Source: Candidatus Gallacutalibacter stercoravium (lineage in GTDB: Bacteria > Bacillota > Clostridia > Oscillospirales > Acutalibacteraceae). Taken from it: DNA of 36,748 bases. The position numbers and the translations under genes are program-made. The notes beneath the pieces are model-generated. The model saw nothing but the letters and a program-made list of their open reading frames with translations, ran no database searches and was not told the origin of the DNA. The first letter of the stretch is position 1. Every line of letters begins with the position of its first letter. Where the stretch lies: the NCBI GenBank assembly GCA_018716975.1, contig DVJE01000028.1:1-36748 (forward strand). Direction: 5' to 3'. This document shows positions 1 to 7,371 of the stretch, piece after piece.

Positions 1-156
1 GCTGCCTTCAAAGACCCTTCCATCTCTGTCTACTACCAGCGCAAACGCTCTGAAGGGAAATCCCATCTCACAGCTCTGGGACATGTTTCCCGCAAAATGG
101 TGAATATCATCTTCGCTGTCCTTCGTGACAATACCCCCTATTCCCCAGCTATTTAG
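1..156 (+). CDS. IS110-family transposase, C-terminal fragment cut by the window edge
   Basis: The first 51 codons, open from the window edge to a TAG stop at 154-156, read as the end of an IS110/IS116/IS902-type transposase. The visible part contains the family's C-terminal stretch YYQRKRSEGKSHLTALG followed by VSRKMVNIIFAVLRDN, which belongs to the Tnp (PF02371) half carrying the serine catalytic region. The N-terminal RuvC-like DEDD domain lies outside the window, so intactness cannot be judged. IS110 elements move by RNA-guided recombination and lack long terminal inverted repeats, so the exact right boundary is not visible, but it should fall between the stop and about 212. The element abuts the 3' end of an oppositely oriented lipoprotein gene. 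Confidence 0.85.
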   Translation, partial: AAFKDPSISVYYQRKRSEGKSHLTALGHVSRKMVNIIFAVLRDNTPYSPAI

Positions 157-166
157 AAATCTTCTC

Positions 167-196
167 TTGACATCCCTTTATAGCCGGTCTTATATA
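167..196 (+). promoter_or_regulatory. TTGACA box (and TATATA) in the IS110 right end
   Basis: TTGACA at 167-172 is followed after 18 bp by TATATA at 191-196. It lies 11 bp after the transposase stop, inside the presumed right end of the element. In bridge-RNA IS110 elements a -35 box in the right end and a -10 box in the left end are joined in the excised circle to make a promoter. The TTGACA may be that -35 box. As it stands it could also drive outward transcription antisense to the neighbouring lipoprotein gene. Inference from motif and position only. Confidence 0.4.
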
Positions 197-212
197 TCTT
201 TGATAAATCCAA

Positions 213-776
213 TTATTCCAGGGCCTCAATGGTAATTGTCCCTGACATCTCGCTTACTACTTCTCCTCCGGAAACGACCTGTCCCAATTCAAAGAGAGAC
301 GCATTCTCATTATAATCGCCATAAAAGAACACCACATCTCCCCATGGTTCATAATAGGCCAGTGTCCCCGCTCCCTCTTGTGCCAGCGGTGAGTCGCTGG
401 TATCCAGCTCCTGCGGTGGGTAAAAGATCTTTTCATTGGTGCTGTAATCCTCTACCTCAAGGGTAAGGGGAAGCTGCTCATAGAGGGAATCTGCTGCGGT
501 TCCGTTGTTTAATTCATAAACAACCGTGTTTTCTCCAAACTGTACGGAAATTAGCCTGGCTGTGCTTTCAGGCACTTCTTCATCCTCTGCCGTGGAAGAA
601 ATTTCTACATTGGAGGATGATTCCGGCTGTTCTGCGGAAGAAGATTGTTCCGCTTCAGAAGAAGATTCCTCTGTTGATGTCGTCGATGTCGCCAATGACT
701 CCGAATTGCCAGTTCCACAAGCAGAAAGAGAAAATACTGCCAGGCAAAGGAAAATTACGCCAAAGACTTTTTTCAT
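213..776 (-). CDS. Lipoprotein with cyclophilin-like fold domain
   Basis: This 187-residue protein begins with a type II signal peptide whose lipobox is LSAC (Cys20), so it should be a membrane-anchored surface lipoprotein. A Ser/Glu/Thr-rich linker (about residues 22-70) precedes a single domain of about 115 residues. That domain resembles the cyclophilin-like (Cyclophil_like2 / DUF3237-type) fold, with GENTVVYELNNGTAADSLYEQLPLTL-type strand-helix spacing and a YYEPWGDVVFFYGDY segment. Its biochemical role is not established. The start ATG has AAGGGGG seven bases upstream. It lies 12 bp after the flavodoxin-like lipoprotein gene on the same strand, so both are probably co-transcribed and may act together outside the membrane in redox chemistry. 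No terminator is visible before the IS110 end. Confidence 0.8.
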   Translation of the reverse strand: MKKVFGVIFLCLAVFSLSACGTGNSESLATSTTSTEESSSEAEQSSSAEQPESSSNVEISSTAEDEEVPESTARLISVQFGENTVVYELNNGTAADSLYEQLPLTLEVEDYSTNEKIFYPPQELDTSDSPLAQEGAGTLAYYEPWGDVVFFYGDYNENASLFELGQVVSGGEVVSEMSGTITIEALE

Positions 777-788
777 TTTTATACCCCC

Positions 789-1526
789 TTAATAGCCTAA
801 TCCGGCTACCCAGTTCTGGATATCCTCCTGTGAAGAAGGAGCATCCTCCTCATAGCAATCGAAAATATTATCAGAAATTATTGCTTCGGGAGCTGCTTCC
901 GTAATGATTTCTACACTGTTTGCAAGGCCGCCGGTACCGTGGGAGCAGAATAGGTAGACCTGCTTGCCGGAAAGGTCGTTTTGTTCCAGGAAAGTGAGCA
1001 ACGCCATGGGGGCGCCATACCACCAGTTGGGATAGCCTAAAAATACCGTGTCATACTGGTCAAGGTTTTCTACGTTTTCCACTAGCTCCGGCCGGGCGTT
1101 ATCGCTTCTCTCCTGATTGGCGCGATCTAGACATTCATCCCAATCGCTGGGGTACGGTTCCGTTACACGAATAGAGAACAAATCGCCTCCGGTTTCTTCC
1201 TGCACCCAGCCTGCCAACTGCTGCACGTTTCCGGGTGGAATTACACTGGGAGATGCGACTGCATCCACATCATCGGCCAGTATGGCATTGTCAGCCCAGG
1301 AAAAGTACGCTACAAGAATATTGCTTCCCTGTTCTTCACAGGTTTCCGACGATTCGGGGTTGGACTCTTCCGTTTCCAAAGAGCTGCTGTCTGGTGGAAC
1401 CTGAGATACCGTAGAACTGCTTTCCGGGGATTCAGAAGAACTATTTACCCGTTCTTCTGTTGCGCTACATGCCGCAAGAGAAAAAAGCATGGTAAGTGCT
1501 AAAAAGAGTGAGATTGTTTTTTTCAC
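789..1526 (-). CDS. Flavodoxin-like lipoprotein
   Basis: A 245-residue lipoprotein with a flavodoxin_4-type domain. The start is the GTG at 1526 because AGGAGG sits eight bases upstream; a longer reading frame from 1562 lacks a ribosome site and would disrupt the signal peptide. The lipobox is LAAC. After a Ser/Glu-rich linker (about residues 22-60) the domain starts with ILVAYFSWADNA, where the usual flavodoxin phosphate loop (S/T-x-T-G-N-T) is altered, then has the FLGYPNWWYGAPM segment that lines the flavin site in this subfamily and a late FCSHGTGG loop. It probably binds FMN on the cell surface and works as an electron carrier or quinone/flavin reductase. It is followed closely by the cyclophilin-like lipoprotein gene, a pairing seen as fusions or neighbours in gut anaerobes. 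Confidence 0.85.
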   Translation of the reverse strand: MKKTISLFLALTMLFSLAACSATEERVNSSSESPESSSTVSQVPPDSSSLETEESNPESSETCEEQGSNILVAYFSWADNAILADDVDAVASPSVIPPGNVQQLAGWVQEETGGDLFSIRVTEPYPSDWDECLDRANQERSDNARPELVENVENLDQYDTVFLGYPNWWYGAPMALLTFLEQNDLSGKQVYLFCSHGTGGLANSVEIITEAAPEAIISDNIFDCYEEDAPSSQEDIQNWVAGLGY

Positions 1527-1588
1527 TTGTTTTGCCTCCTGTCTCCATCGCATGAAACTCATTTTCAGCGGTTCGGATTTCTGTTTTT

Positions 1589-1617
1589 ATTATAAAGCAC
1601 CTCCTATTTAATGTCTA
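1589..1617 (-). promoter_or_regulatory. Sigma-A-type promoter for the flavodoxin/cyclophilin lipoprotein pair
   Basis: On the minus strand a TAGACA -35 box (1617-1612) is followed after 17 bp by a perfect TATAAT -10 box (1594-1589), about 60 bp upstream of the GTG start at 1526. It lies just after the terminator of the LysR gene, so the lipoprotein pair appears to have its own transcript and may be the LysR target. Confidence 0.7.
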
Positions 1618-1663
1618 ATACCTATTCTTTATCCTTTTCCATGCGTTTTTTGTATAGCTGAGC

Positions 1664-1703
1664 AAAAAAAGAAGAACCTCCAAGTCAGCTATCTTGAAGG
1701 TCC
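1664..1703 (-). terminator. Rho-independent terminator of the LysR gene
   Basis: On the minus strand an 11-bp stem formed by 1703-1693 and 1684-1674 (two G-U pairs) with an 8-nt loop is followed by TTCTTTTTTT. It begins 19 bp after the LysR stop codon. Confidence 0.8.
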
Positions 1704-1721
1704 TTATGTTATGGGCAACGT

Positions 1722-2609
1722 TTATTCCAGTCTCGCCCGAAGCATGTTGATCTCTTGAATAAACAGGGAAGTTGCGGGTGAAAACAGACGATTTTTCTTC
1801 CATACCAATACGCTGCGAGTGGTGTGCTCCGGCTGTATGGGAATAAAGCGCAGGCGAGGACTGCTGTGGATCGCCAAAGCACCGTCTAGGCAAAAGGCGC
1901 AGCCTAACCCCTCTTCTACAAGCAGCACCGCATTGGAAAGCAGCGTATAGCTGAGCGGTATATTCAAATCCTTCTCTTCCCTCTTCAGCCAGTTCAGAAT
2001 TTCCGCACGAACCCGCTCGCGCAAAGGGAGGATTAACGGGTATTCTACAATTTCATCCGGTGCAATCGACTCTCGCCCGGCTAAGGGATGATCATCCCTC
2101 ATGAGCACGCCCCAGGTCTCTTTTTGAGAAAGACGGATGAAATCATATTTTGAGGTATCAATCGGCTCTAATAACAGGCCTACGTCAATCAGACCTTTAT
2201 CCATGCGGTCCTTAATATCATCTGCCATTTCATTGTATAAATTAAACTGCACCAACGGATATTTCTCTGAAAATTTCTTAATAAGCTTTGCAAAAAGCCG
2301 GCTGCCAATGGCCTCGGTAGCGCCAAGAGAAATGACCCCGCTAACATCTGCACTCCGTTCTATGAAAGCCTGCCCTAGACGGTCTGCCAACTCAACAATT
2401 TCCTCGGCGCGTTGCTTGAAAAAAACTCCGTCATCGGTTAACGTCAATCCATTTTTTCCACGGAGCATCAAGGTAGTTCCCAATTCCTTCTCTAAGTCCA
2501 TCATCTGGCGGCTTAAAGTCGGCTGTGTCACATGCAGTATATCCGCAGCTCTGGTGATATTTTCTTCTTGTGCCGCTGCCAGAAAGTAGCGAAGTGTGCG
2601 AAGTTCCAT
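1722..2609 (-). CDS. LysR-family transcriptional regulator
   Basis: A 295-residue regulator of normal LysR length. Residues 1-60 form the winged helix-turn-helix (MELRTLRYFLAAAQEENITRAA, then HVTQPTLSRQMMDLEKELG), and the rest is the periplasmic-binding-protein-like effector domain (SLGATEAIGSRLF, DVGLLLEP, WGVLMRDDHPLAGR). The start ATG has GAAGGTGG seven bases upstream. The gene lies upstream of, and on the same strand as, the flavodoxin-like lipoprotein gene but ends at its own terminator. LysR proteins usually control neighbouring genes in response to a small ligand, so the lipoprotein pair is the likely target; the ligand cannot be inferred from sequence. This arrangement is collinear rather than the more common divergent one. 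Confidence 0.92.
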   Translation of the reverse strand: MELRTLRYFLAAAQEENITRAADILHVTQPTLSRQMMDLEKELGTTLMLRGKNGLTLTDDGVFFKQRAEEIVELADRLGQAFIERSADVSGVISLGATEAIGSRLFAKLIKKFSEKYPLVQFNLYNEMADDIKDRMDKGLIDVGLLLEPIDTSKYDFIRLSQKETWGVLMRDDHPLAGRESIAPDEIVEYPLILPLRERVRAEILNWLKREEKDLNIPLSYTLLSNAVLLVEEGLGCAFCLDGALAIHSSPRLRFIPIQPEHTTRSVLVWKKNRLFSPATSLFIQEINMLRARLE

Positions 2610-2640
2610 GCGCTAACCACCTTCATACTAGAATAACTGT

Positions 2641-2669
2641 AGTATATCAGATCCATAAAAAACGCACAA
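2641..2669 (-). promoter_or_regulatory. Possible LysR gene promoter
   Basis: Minus-strand TTGTGC (2669-2664), 17 bp, then TATACT (2646-2641), 32 bp upstream of the LysR start. The -35 box is weak, so this is a tentative assignment. Confidence 0.4.
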
Positions 2670-2940
2670 CAATCTGCCAATCCATACCATTACATTATGA
2701 CTGTATAAGCAGCTTTATCGACCATAGAGTTCTGTTTTAGAAAACAGTGATTCGTTCTTATCATTATTCCTTCGTTTGATAGCCCTACATTCCTTATGTT
2801 TTCATTCTGCATTGGGGAACCAAACAACAATAACGGAATATTTATTCAAGATTTTTTACAGGAAACTTTTACAAAAGTTTATGATAGAATGGCCCTTCAC
2901 CCAGGCTTTGGCCCCACAACGCTGTTTTTGAAATCAGGTG
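2670..2940. other. AT-rich intergenic stretch without a gene
   Basis: No convincing reading frame with a ribosome site is seen on either strand. It holds two small dyads: CTGTTTT/AAAACAG at 2732-2747 (2-nt centre) and AAACTTTT/AAAAGTTT at 2863-2880 (2-nt centre). A poor plus-strand promoter-like pair (TTTACA 2855-2860, TATGAT 2880-2885, 19-bp spacer) overlaps the second dyad. No function is assigned. Confidence 0.5.
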
Positions 2941-2984
2941 CTAAAAGCCCGCAAAGGCTCAGTATCACTGCACCTTTGCGGGCT
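2941..2984 (-). terminator. Rho-independent terminator of queA
   Basis: A perfect 12-bp stem AGCCCGCAAAGG (2946-2957) with CCTTTGCGGGCT (2973-2984) and a 15-nt loop. Read on the minus strand it is followed by TTTT, 22 bp past the queA stop. Confidence 0.85.
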
Positions 2985-3006
2985 CTCTTCTCATCATAAT
3001 TTATAC

Positions 3007-4032
3007 TCACACCACAAGCATCGCATCGCCAAAGCTATAAAAACGGTACCTCTCCTGTACCGCCGTTTGATAGGCCTGCATAGTATGAGAATAACCTGCG
3101 AAAGCCGAAACCAGCATGATAAGCGTGCTTTCTGGCAAATGGAAGTTGGTTATCAGCCCATCCAGCACCTGAAAGGTATAGCCCGGATAAATAAAAATAT
3201 CGGTCCACCCCTCGCTGGCCTTGATGCAGCCCTCTTTTTGGGCAACAGACTCCAGCGTGCGGCAGCTGGTTGTGCCCACTGCGATTACGCGCCCGCCGTT
3301 GCGCTTCGTTTGGTTAATTAGGTCGGCTGTTTGCTGATTTAGTTCATAATGCTCTGAGTGCATCTTATGTTGCGTTACATCCTCCACCTTAACCGGCCGA
3401 AAGGTGCCCAGCCCTACGTGCAGCGTAACAAAGCCGATGTTCACACCCATAGCCTTAAGTTGTTCTAACAAAGCGGGTGTAAAGTGCAGCCCGGCGGTAG
3501 GCGCGGCAGCGGAGCCCAGCTCGCGGGCGTACACCGTTTGATAGCGTTCTTTATCCTCAAGCTTCTGGTGAATATAGTGTGGAAGCGGCATTTGCCCAAT
3601 TTGATCCAACACCTGATAAAAATTCCCATCGCACGCAAAACGCACAATACGGTTACCGTCCGGCGTAACTTCCAACACTTCGGCGCGCAATAATCCCCCG
3701 CCAAATACAAACCGAGTGCCCGGGCGGGCTTTTTTGCCGGGGCCGGCCAGCACCTCCCACACCATATTCTCCTTTTGCGTCAGCAACAAAAATTCCACCT
3801 GGGCGCCGGTTCCCTCTTTTTCGCCATACAGCCGCGCCGGCAGCACGCGGGAATCATTTACAATCAGGCAGTCGCCCGGCCGTAAAAAATGCACAATATC
3901 ATAAAAGTGCGCGTGGGTCAATTCCCCCGTCTGGCGATCCATCACCATTAAGCGCGAGTGATCTCGCGGTTCTATTGGGGTTTGCGCTATCAATTCCTCC
4001 GGTAAATCATAATAAAAATCTTTGGTTTTCAT
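3007..4032 (-). CDS. queA: S-adenosylmethionine:tRNA ribosyltransferase-isomerase
   Basis: QueA transfers and rearranges the ribosyl group of S-adenosylmethionine onto 7-aminomethyl-7-deazaguanine at the wobble position of GUN-anticodon tRNAs, giving epoxyqueuosine. The 341-residue length is normal. Family landmarks are visible: the N-terminal [73 protein letters not shown] and [19 protein letters not shown] near the C terminus. AAAAGGAG precedes the ATG by seven bases. The gene stands alone: tgt and other queuosine genes are not in the window. It runs divergently from the lysine operon and has its own terminator downstream. A second terminator-like hairpin lies in its 5' leader. Confidence 0.97.
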   Translation of the reverse strand: MKTKDFYYDLPEELIAQTPIEPRDHSRLMVMDRQTGELTHAHFYDIVHFLRPGDCLIVNDSRVLPARLYGEKEGTGAQVEFLLLTQKENMVWEVLAGPGKKARPGTRFVFGGGLLRAEVLEVTPDGNRIVRFACDGNFYQVLDQIGQMPLPHYIHQKLEDKERYQTVYARELGSAAAPTAGLHFTPALLEQLKAMGVNIGFVTLHVGLGTFRPVKVEDVTQHKMHSEHYELNQQTADLINQTKRNGGRVIAVGTTSCRTLESVAQKEGCIKASEGWTDIFIYPGYTFQVLDGLITNFHLPESTLIMLVSAFAGYSHTMQAYQTAVQERYRFYSFGDAMLVV

Positions 4033-4068
4033 GAGAGCTCTCCTTTTATTCTCACAGCAGGCTTACCG

Positions 4069-4101
4069 AAAAACAAGGCCCGCCCGCTTTGGGGCGCGGC
4101 C
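4069..4101 (-). terminator. Terminator-like hairpin upstream of queA
   Basis: Minus-strand RNA folds as GGCC-g-CGCCC, 6-nt loop, GGGCG-GGCC (4101-4077), followed by TTGTTTTT. It ends 36 bp before the queA start, so it would stop transcripts from further upstream or attenuate queA. No gene lies between it and the divergent lysine-operon promoter. Confidence 0.55.
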
Positions 4102-4162
4102 TATTGCCTGCATGCCGTTTGCGGCGCATCCGTCAATTTTTTAAGAATCTGCTGCAAATAAA

Positions 4163-4191
4163 TTGACAGGGCCCGGCTGGAATGGTAATAT
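4163..4191 (+). promoter_or_regulatory. Strong sigma-A promoter with extended -10 for the lysine operon
   Basis: A perfect TTGACA (4163-4168), 17-bp spacer and TAATAT (4186-4191) preceded by TGG, giving an extended -10 element. Transcription should start near 4198, about ten bases before the riboswitch. The -35 box forms the right arm of an inverted repeat GTCAATTT/AAATTGAC (4131-4138 and 4161-4168, approximate). Confidence 0.85.
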
Positions 4192-4207
4192 AAAGCCAGC
4201 GATAAAA

Positions 4208-4390
4208 GACAAAAGATAGAGGCGCGTTGATTGATGATTCGCCGGTGGTAGGCTGGCCGCAGCCATTGAGAACCGGTTAAAGGCATTCAACGCCGAAGGT
4301 TGGGGTTTGGCAAACGCCGCCTGGTTGTATGGGTGAAGAACCGTTCAACTGTCATCATAAAATTATGATGGAGCACTATCTGCGTTTGTC
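4208..4390 (+). promoter_or_regulatory. Lysine riboswitch (L-box)
   Basis: The stretch carries the conserved lysine-aptamer core: AGATAGAGGCGCG at the 5' side, CGCCGAAGG in the middle, GGTGAAGAACCG, ACTGTCATCAT with its ATGATGGAGCACTATC partner, and a closing P1 helix AGATAG (4214-4219) with CTATCT (4376-4381). P1 can be extended by GACAAA (4208-4213) pairing with TTTGTC (4385-4390). It sits between a strong promoter and a terminator ahead of asd. Known L-boxes stop transcription when lysine is abundant, so the downstream asd-dapA-dapB-ACT genes should be turned off by lysine. Confidence 0.93.
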
Positions 4391-4431
4391 CTTTTGGATT
4401 TGCGCCAAGCTCTATTATATTTGATTGATGG

Positions 4432-4453
4432 CCGGTTTACAACCGGTTTTTTT
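4432..4453 (+). terminator. Regulated terminator of the lysine riboswitch
   Basis: CCGGTT (4432-4437), TAC loop, AACCGG (4441-4446), then seven T. It lies 42 bp after the aptamer and 38 bp before asd, the usual place of the expression platform. The short stem fits conditional rather than constitutive termination. Confidence 0.8.
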
Positions 4454-4491
4454 GTTATTACGCGCATTACGTATAGAAGGCAGGAGGATAC

Positions 4492-5577
4492 ATGATGAAA
4501 AAATATAGGGTTGGAATCATCGGCGCCACCGGCATGGTTGGCCAGCGCTTTGCAACGCTGCTGGAAAACCACCCCTGGTTTGAGGTAACCGCCCTGGCGG
4601 CCAGCGCCCGCTCTGCGGGAAAAACCTACCGCGAGGCGTTGGGGGATCGTTGGGCTATGGCTACCGCCGTGCCCGCCGGTATGGCCGATATGGTTTTATA
4701 TGACGCCGTAGCGGATAAAGATAAAGTGGTGTCTTTGGTGGACTTTGTGTTTTGCGCGGTAGATATGAAAAAAGATGAGATCCGCGCGCTGGAAGAAGCT
4801 TATGCCAAAGCGGAATGCCCTGTTATTTCGAACAACAGCGCCAACCGCGGCTTGCCGGATGTGCCCATGATTGTGCCGGAAATCAACGCCGATCATGCGG
4901 CGGTTATCCCCTATCAGAGAAAGCGCCTTGGCACCAAAAAAGGCTTTATCGCCGTAAAATCCAACTGCTCGCTGCAAAGCTACGTGCCCGCTATCCACCC
5001 GCTGTTGGATTTAAACGTAACCAATGTGTTGGCTTGCACCTATCAGGCTATTTCGGGCGCGGGCAAAACCTTTCAAACCTTCCCCGATATTGTAGATAAC
5101 GTCATTCCCTTTATCGGCGGCGAAGAAGAAAAATCGGAGCAAGAGCCGCTTAAAATTTGGGGCACCGTTCAGGATGGGCAGATTGTAAACGCCGCCGGCC
5201 CCAATATTACCTCGCAATGCCTGCGCGTGCCCGTTTCAGATGGGCATATGGCGGCTGTGTTTGTTTCATTTGAGAAAAAGCTGCCTTTGGATGAAATTAT
5301 TCAAAGATGGGAAAGCTTTCAAGGGCCGGCGCAGGAACTGGCTCTGCCCAGTGCGCCCAAGCAATTTTTGCATTATTTTAAAGAAGAAAACCGCCCGCAA
5401 ACCAAGTTGGATCGCAACCTTGAAAACGGCATGGCTGTTTCCATCGGCCGTTTGCGCCCCGATAAGCAGTATGACATTAAGTTTGTTTGCTTATCGCACA
5501 ACACCCTGCGCGGCGCCGCCGGCGGCGCTGTTTTGATGGCGGAGCTGTTGGCTGCCAAAGGTTACCTGGATGATTGA
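4492..5577 (+). CDS. asd: Aspartate-semialdehyde dehydrogenase (archaeal/fungal type)
   Basis: Asd reduces aspartyl phosphate to aspartate semialdehyde with NADPH, the branch point to lysine/diaminopimelate, threonine and methionine. The 361-residue protein has the N-terminal nucleotide loop GIIGATGMVGQRF, the SNNSANR segment, and the active-site cysteine in KSNCSLQSY (Cys159). Overall pattern and length fit the archaeal/fungal-like family rather than the shorter enterobacterial or Bacillus form. Two adjacent ATG codons (4492, 4495) follow AGGAGG (4482-4487); the second has the better spacing (7 bases versus 4). It is the first gene after the lysine riboswitch, and dapA follows directly with its ribosome site beginning right after the stop. 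It acts in the cytoplasm. Confidence 0.96.
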   Translation: MMKKYRVGIIGATGMVGQRFATLLENHPWFEVTALAASARSAGKTYREALGDRWAMATAVPAGMADMVLYDAVADKDKVVSLVDFVFCAVDMKKDEIRALEEAYAKAECPVISNNSANRGLPDVPMIVPEINADHAAVIPYQRKRLGTKKGFIAVKSNCSLQSYVPAIHPLLDLNVTNVLACTYQAISGAGKTFQTFPDIVDNVIPFIGGEEEKSEQEPLKIWGTVQDGQIVNAAGPNITSQCLRVPVSDGHMAAVFVSFEKKLPLDEIIQRWESFQGPAQELALPSAPKQFLHYFKEENRPQTKLDRNLENGMAVSIGRLRPDKQYDIKFVCLSHNTLRGAAGGAVLMAELLAAKGYLDD

Positions 5578-5590
5578 TGAAGGAGGCAAA

Positions 5591-6487
5591 ATGATGAAAA
5601 AGTGCCTATTTACTGGCTGCGGCGTGGCTATTGTTACACCCATGAATGCAGATGGTTCGGTAAATTACGCCATGTTGGATCAACTGCTGGAATTTCAAAT
5701 AGCCGGCGGAACCGACGCCATTATTATATGCGGCACCACGGGGGAATCCGCCACCCTTACCCACGAAGAGCATTGTGCTGTGATCCGCCACACGGTAGAA
5801 ACGGTGGACCACCGCATCCCGGTGATTGCCGGCAGCGGTAGCAACGATACCTCTTATGCCATTGCTTTGTCGCAAGAAGCGGAAAAAATGGGAGTTGACG
5901 GCCTGTTGGTGGTTACCCCTTATTACAATAAAACTTCTCAGGCCGGGCTGGTAAGCCATTATACCGCTATTGCGGATCAGGTCAACATTCCTATCATCGT
6001 TTATAACGTGCCCTCCCGCACCGGATGCGCCTTTAAACCTGAAACCTACGTGCAGCTGGCCGGGCACCCCAATATTGTTGGCATCAAAGAGGCAAACGGC
6101 GACATTTCTTCTGTGGCCAAAACGCTTTCTTTGTGCGGCGATCAGTTAGCCGTATATTCCGGCAACGACGATCAAACCCTGGCCATGATGGCTTTGGGCG
6201 GCAAAGGGGTTATCTCGGTTTTGGCCAATATTTGCCCCAAGCAGATGCATGATCTGACGGATAAATTCTTCGCCGGCGACTTACAGGGCGCTCAAAAGCT
6301 CCAGTTGGATTTGTTGGATTTGATGGACGCGATGTTTATGGACGTCAATCCCATTCCTGTGAAAGAGGCGCTTAACCTCATGGGTTATGAATGCGGCGCG
6401 TGCCGTTTGCCGCTGGTTGCTTTAAGCGATGAAAACCGCAAAAAGCTAACTGCCGTTATGCAAAAGCACGGTTTGCTGCGCGTATAG
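5591..6487 (+). CDS. dapA: 4-hydroxy-tetrahydrodipicolinate synthase
   Basis: DapA condenses pyruvate with aspartate semialdehyde, the first step committed to diaminopimelate and lysine. The 298-residue TIM-barrel protein shows GTTGES (about 48-53), the YNVPSRTG segment with the catalytic tyrosine (about 139) and GIKEANGD with the Schiff-base lysine (about 167). The start follows AGGAGG at 5581-5586; ATG 5591 and ATG 5594 are both possible, the second with better spacing. A longer frame reaching back into asd is unlikely because it would lack a ribosome site. It is the second gene of the riboswitch-controlled operon. In sporulating bacteria the pathway also supplies dipicolinate. Confidence 0.97.
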   Translation: MMKKCLFTGCGVAIVTPMNADGSVNYAMLDQLLEFQIAGGTDAIIICGTTGESATLTHEEHCAVIRHTVETVDHRIPVIAGSGSNDTSYAIALSQEAEKMGVDGLLVVTPYYNKTSQAGLVSHYTAIADQVNIPIIVYNVPSRTGCAFKPETYVQLAGHPNIVGIKEANGDISSVAKTLSLCGDQLAVYSGNDDQTLAMMALGGKGVISVLANICPKQMHDLTDKFFAGDLQGAQKLQLDLLDLMDAMFMDVNPIPVKEALNLMGYECGACRLPLVALSDENRKKLTAVMQKHGLLRV

Positions 6488-6500
6488 TTTTGTAAGGGGG

Positions 6501-6534
6501 ATCCCTTTCTTTTACCCGCCGGAAAAGAAGGGAT
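6501..6534 (+). other. Intercistronic stem-loop between dapA and dapB
   Basis: ATCCCTTTCTTTT (6501-6513) pairs with AAAAGAAGGGAT (6523-6534) with one bulged base and a 9-nt loop, followed by TCTTTCT. It lies 13 bp after the dapA stop. It may stabilise the dapA message end or act as a partial terminator that lowers dapB expression. Confidence 0.6.
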
Positions 6535-6569
6535 TCTTTCTATTGTCCGGTGGAGAAAAGGAAGTTAAA

Positions 6570-7340
6570 ATGTCTGATATCACCAGAATTTTGCTCAGCG
6601 GCTGCAATGGTAAAATGGGGCGGGTTATTGCCAACTGTGTTTTAGAGCGGGATGACTGCTCCATCGTAGCCGGTATTGATTTGGCCCCCGCGCCTGACGC
6701 GGCCTTCCCGGTTGTTTCGGATCCTTCGCAACTTTCTGTAGATTGCGACGTTATTGTAGATTTTTCTCATCCCTCCGCTTTAACGGGGCTGCTGGAATAT
6801 GCCGTGGGCAAAAAACTCCCCCTTGTGCTGTGCACAACCGGCTATTCGACACAGCAAGTGCAGCAAATCCACGAAGCGGCCGCGCAAACAGCGGTATTTT
6901 ACTCCGGTAACATGTCGTTGGGCATCAACGTGCTTATCGAGTTTGCTAAAAAGGCCGCTATGATATTTGGGCGCGGTTTTGACATTGAAATTATAGAAAA
7001 GCACCACAATCAAAAGCTGGATGCCCCCAGCGGCACCGCTTTAATGATAGCCGACGGCATTGCTTCCGTCATGGAGCAAAAGCCACAGTATGTATACGAC
7101 AGGCACTCTTACCGTAAAGCGCGCAGCACAAACGAAATCGGTATTCATTCCATACGCGGCGGGAATATTGTCGGCGAACACGAGGTAATTTTTGCCGGTC
7201 ACGACGAGCTTTTTACCCTGCGCCACACCGCCCAATCGAAAGAAATTTTTGCGGTAGGCGCTGTAAACGCCGCTTTGTTTATGAAAAACCGTCAGCCTGG
7301 GCTGTATGATATGTCTGACGTGCTGGCCCAAGCGGAATAA
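6570..7340 (+). CDS. dapB: 4-hydroxy-tetrahydrodipicolinate reductase
   Basis: DapB reduces the DapA product with NAD(P)H to tetrahydrodipicolinate. The 256-residue protein has the N-terminal dinucleotide loop SGCNGKMGR, the IVDFSHPSAL segment, the LCTTGYS motif and the catalytic EKHHNQKLDAPSGTA motif with the paired histidines and the lysine. The ATG at 6570 is preferred over an upstream TTG in the same frame because AAGGAAG ends five bases before it. It is separated from dapA by an 82-bp spacer containing a hairpin and is followed after 31 bp by the ACT-domain gene. All are on the lysine-riboswitch transcript. Confidence 0.96.
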   Translation: MSDITRILLSGCNGKMGRVIANCVLERDDCSIVAGIDLAPAPDAAFPVVSDPSQLSVDCDVIVDFSHPSALTGLLEYAVGKKLPLVLCTTGYSTQQVQQIHEAAAQTAVFYSGNMSLGINVLIEFAKKAAMIFGRGFDIEIIEKHHNQKLDAPSGTALMIADGIASVMEQKPQYVYDRHSYRKARSTNEIGIHSIRGGNIVGEHEVIFAGHDELFTLRHTAQSKEIFAVGAVNAALFMKNRQPGLYDMSDVLAQAE

Positions 7341-7371
7341 TGGCCAATAGAAAGAAAGGAAGTCGGCAATC

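Noticed and set aside
2796-2999. 67-codon frame on the plus strand between the LysR gene and queA
   Set aside because: No ribosome site, AT-rich chance sequence, and its end runs through the queA terminator.
4033-4130. Possible preQ1 riboswitch before queA
   Set aside because: No C-rich loop and A-rich tail matching the short preQ1 aptamers could be found on the minus strand; only a terminator-like hairpin is present.
4101-4286. 61-codon frame on the minus strand upstream of queA
   Set aside because: It overlaps the lysine promoter and riboswitch on the other strand, lacks a ribosome site and has no protein-like features.
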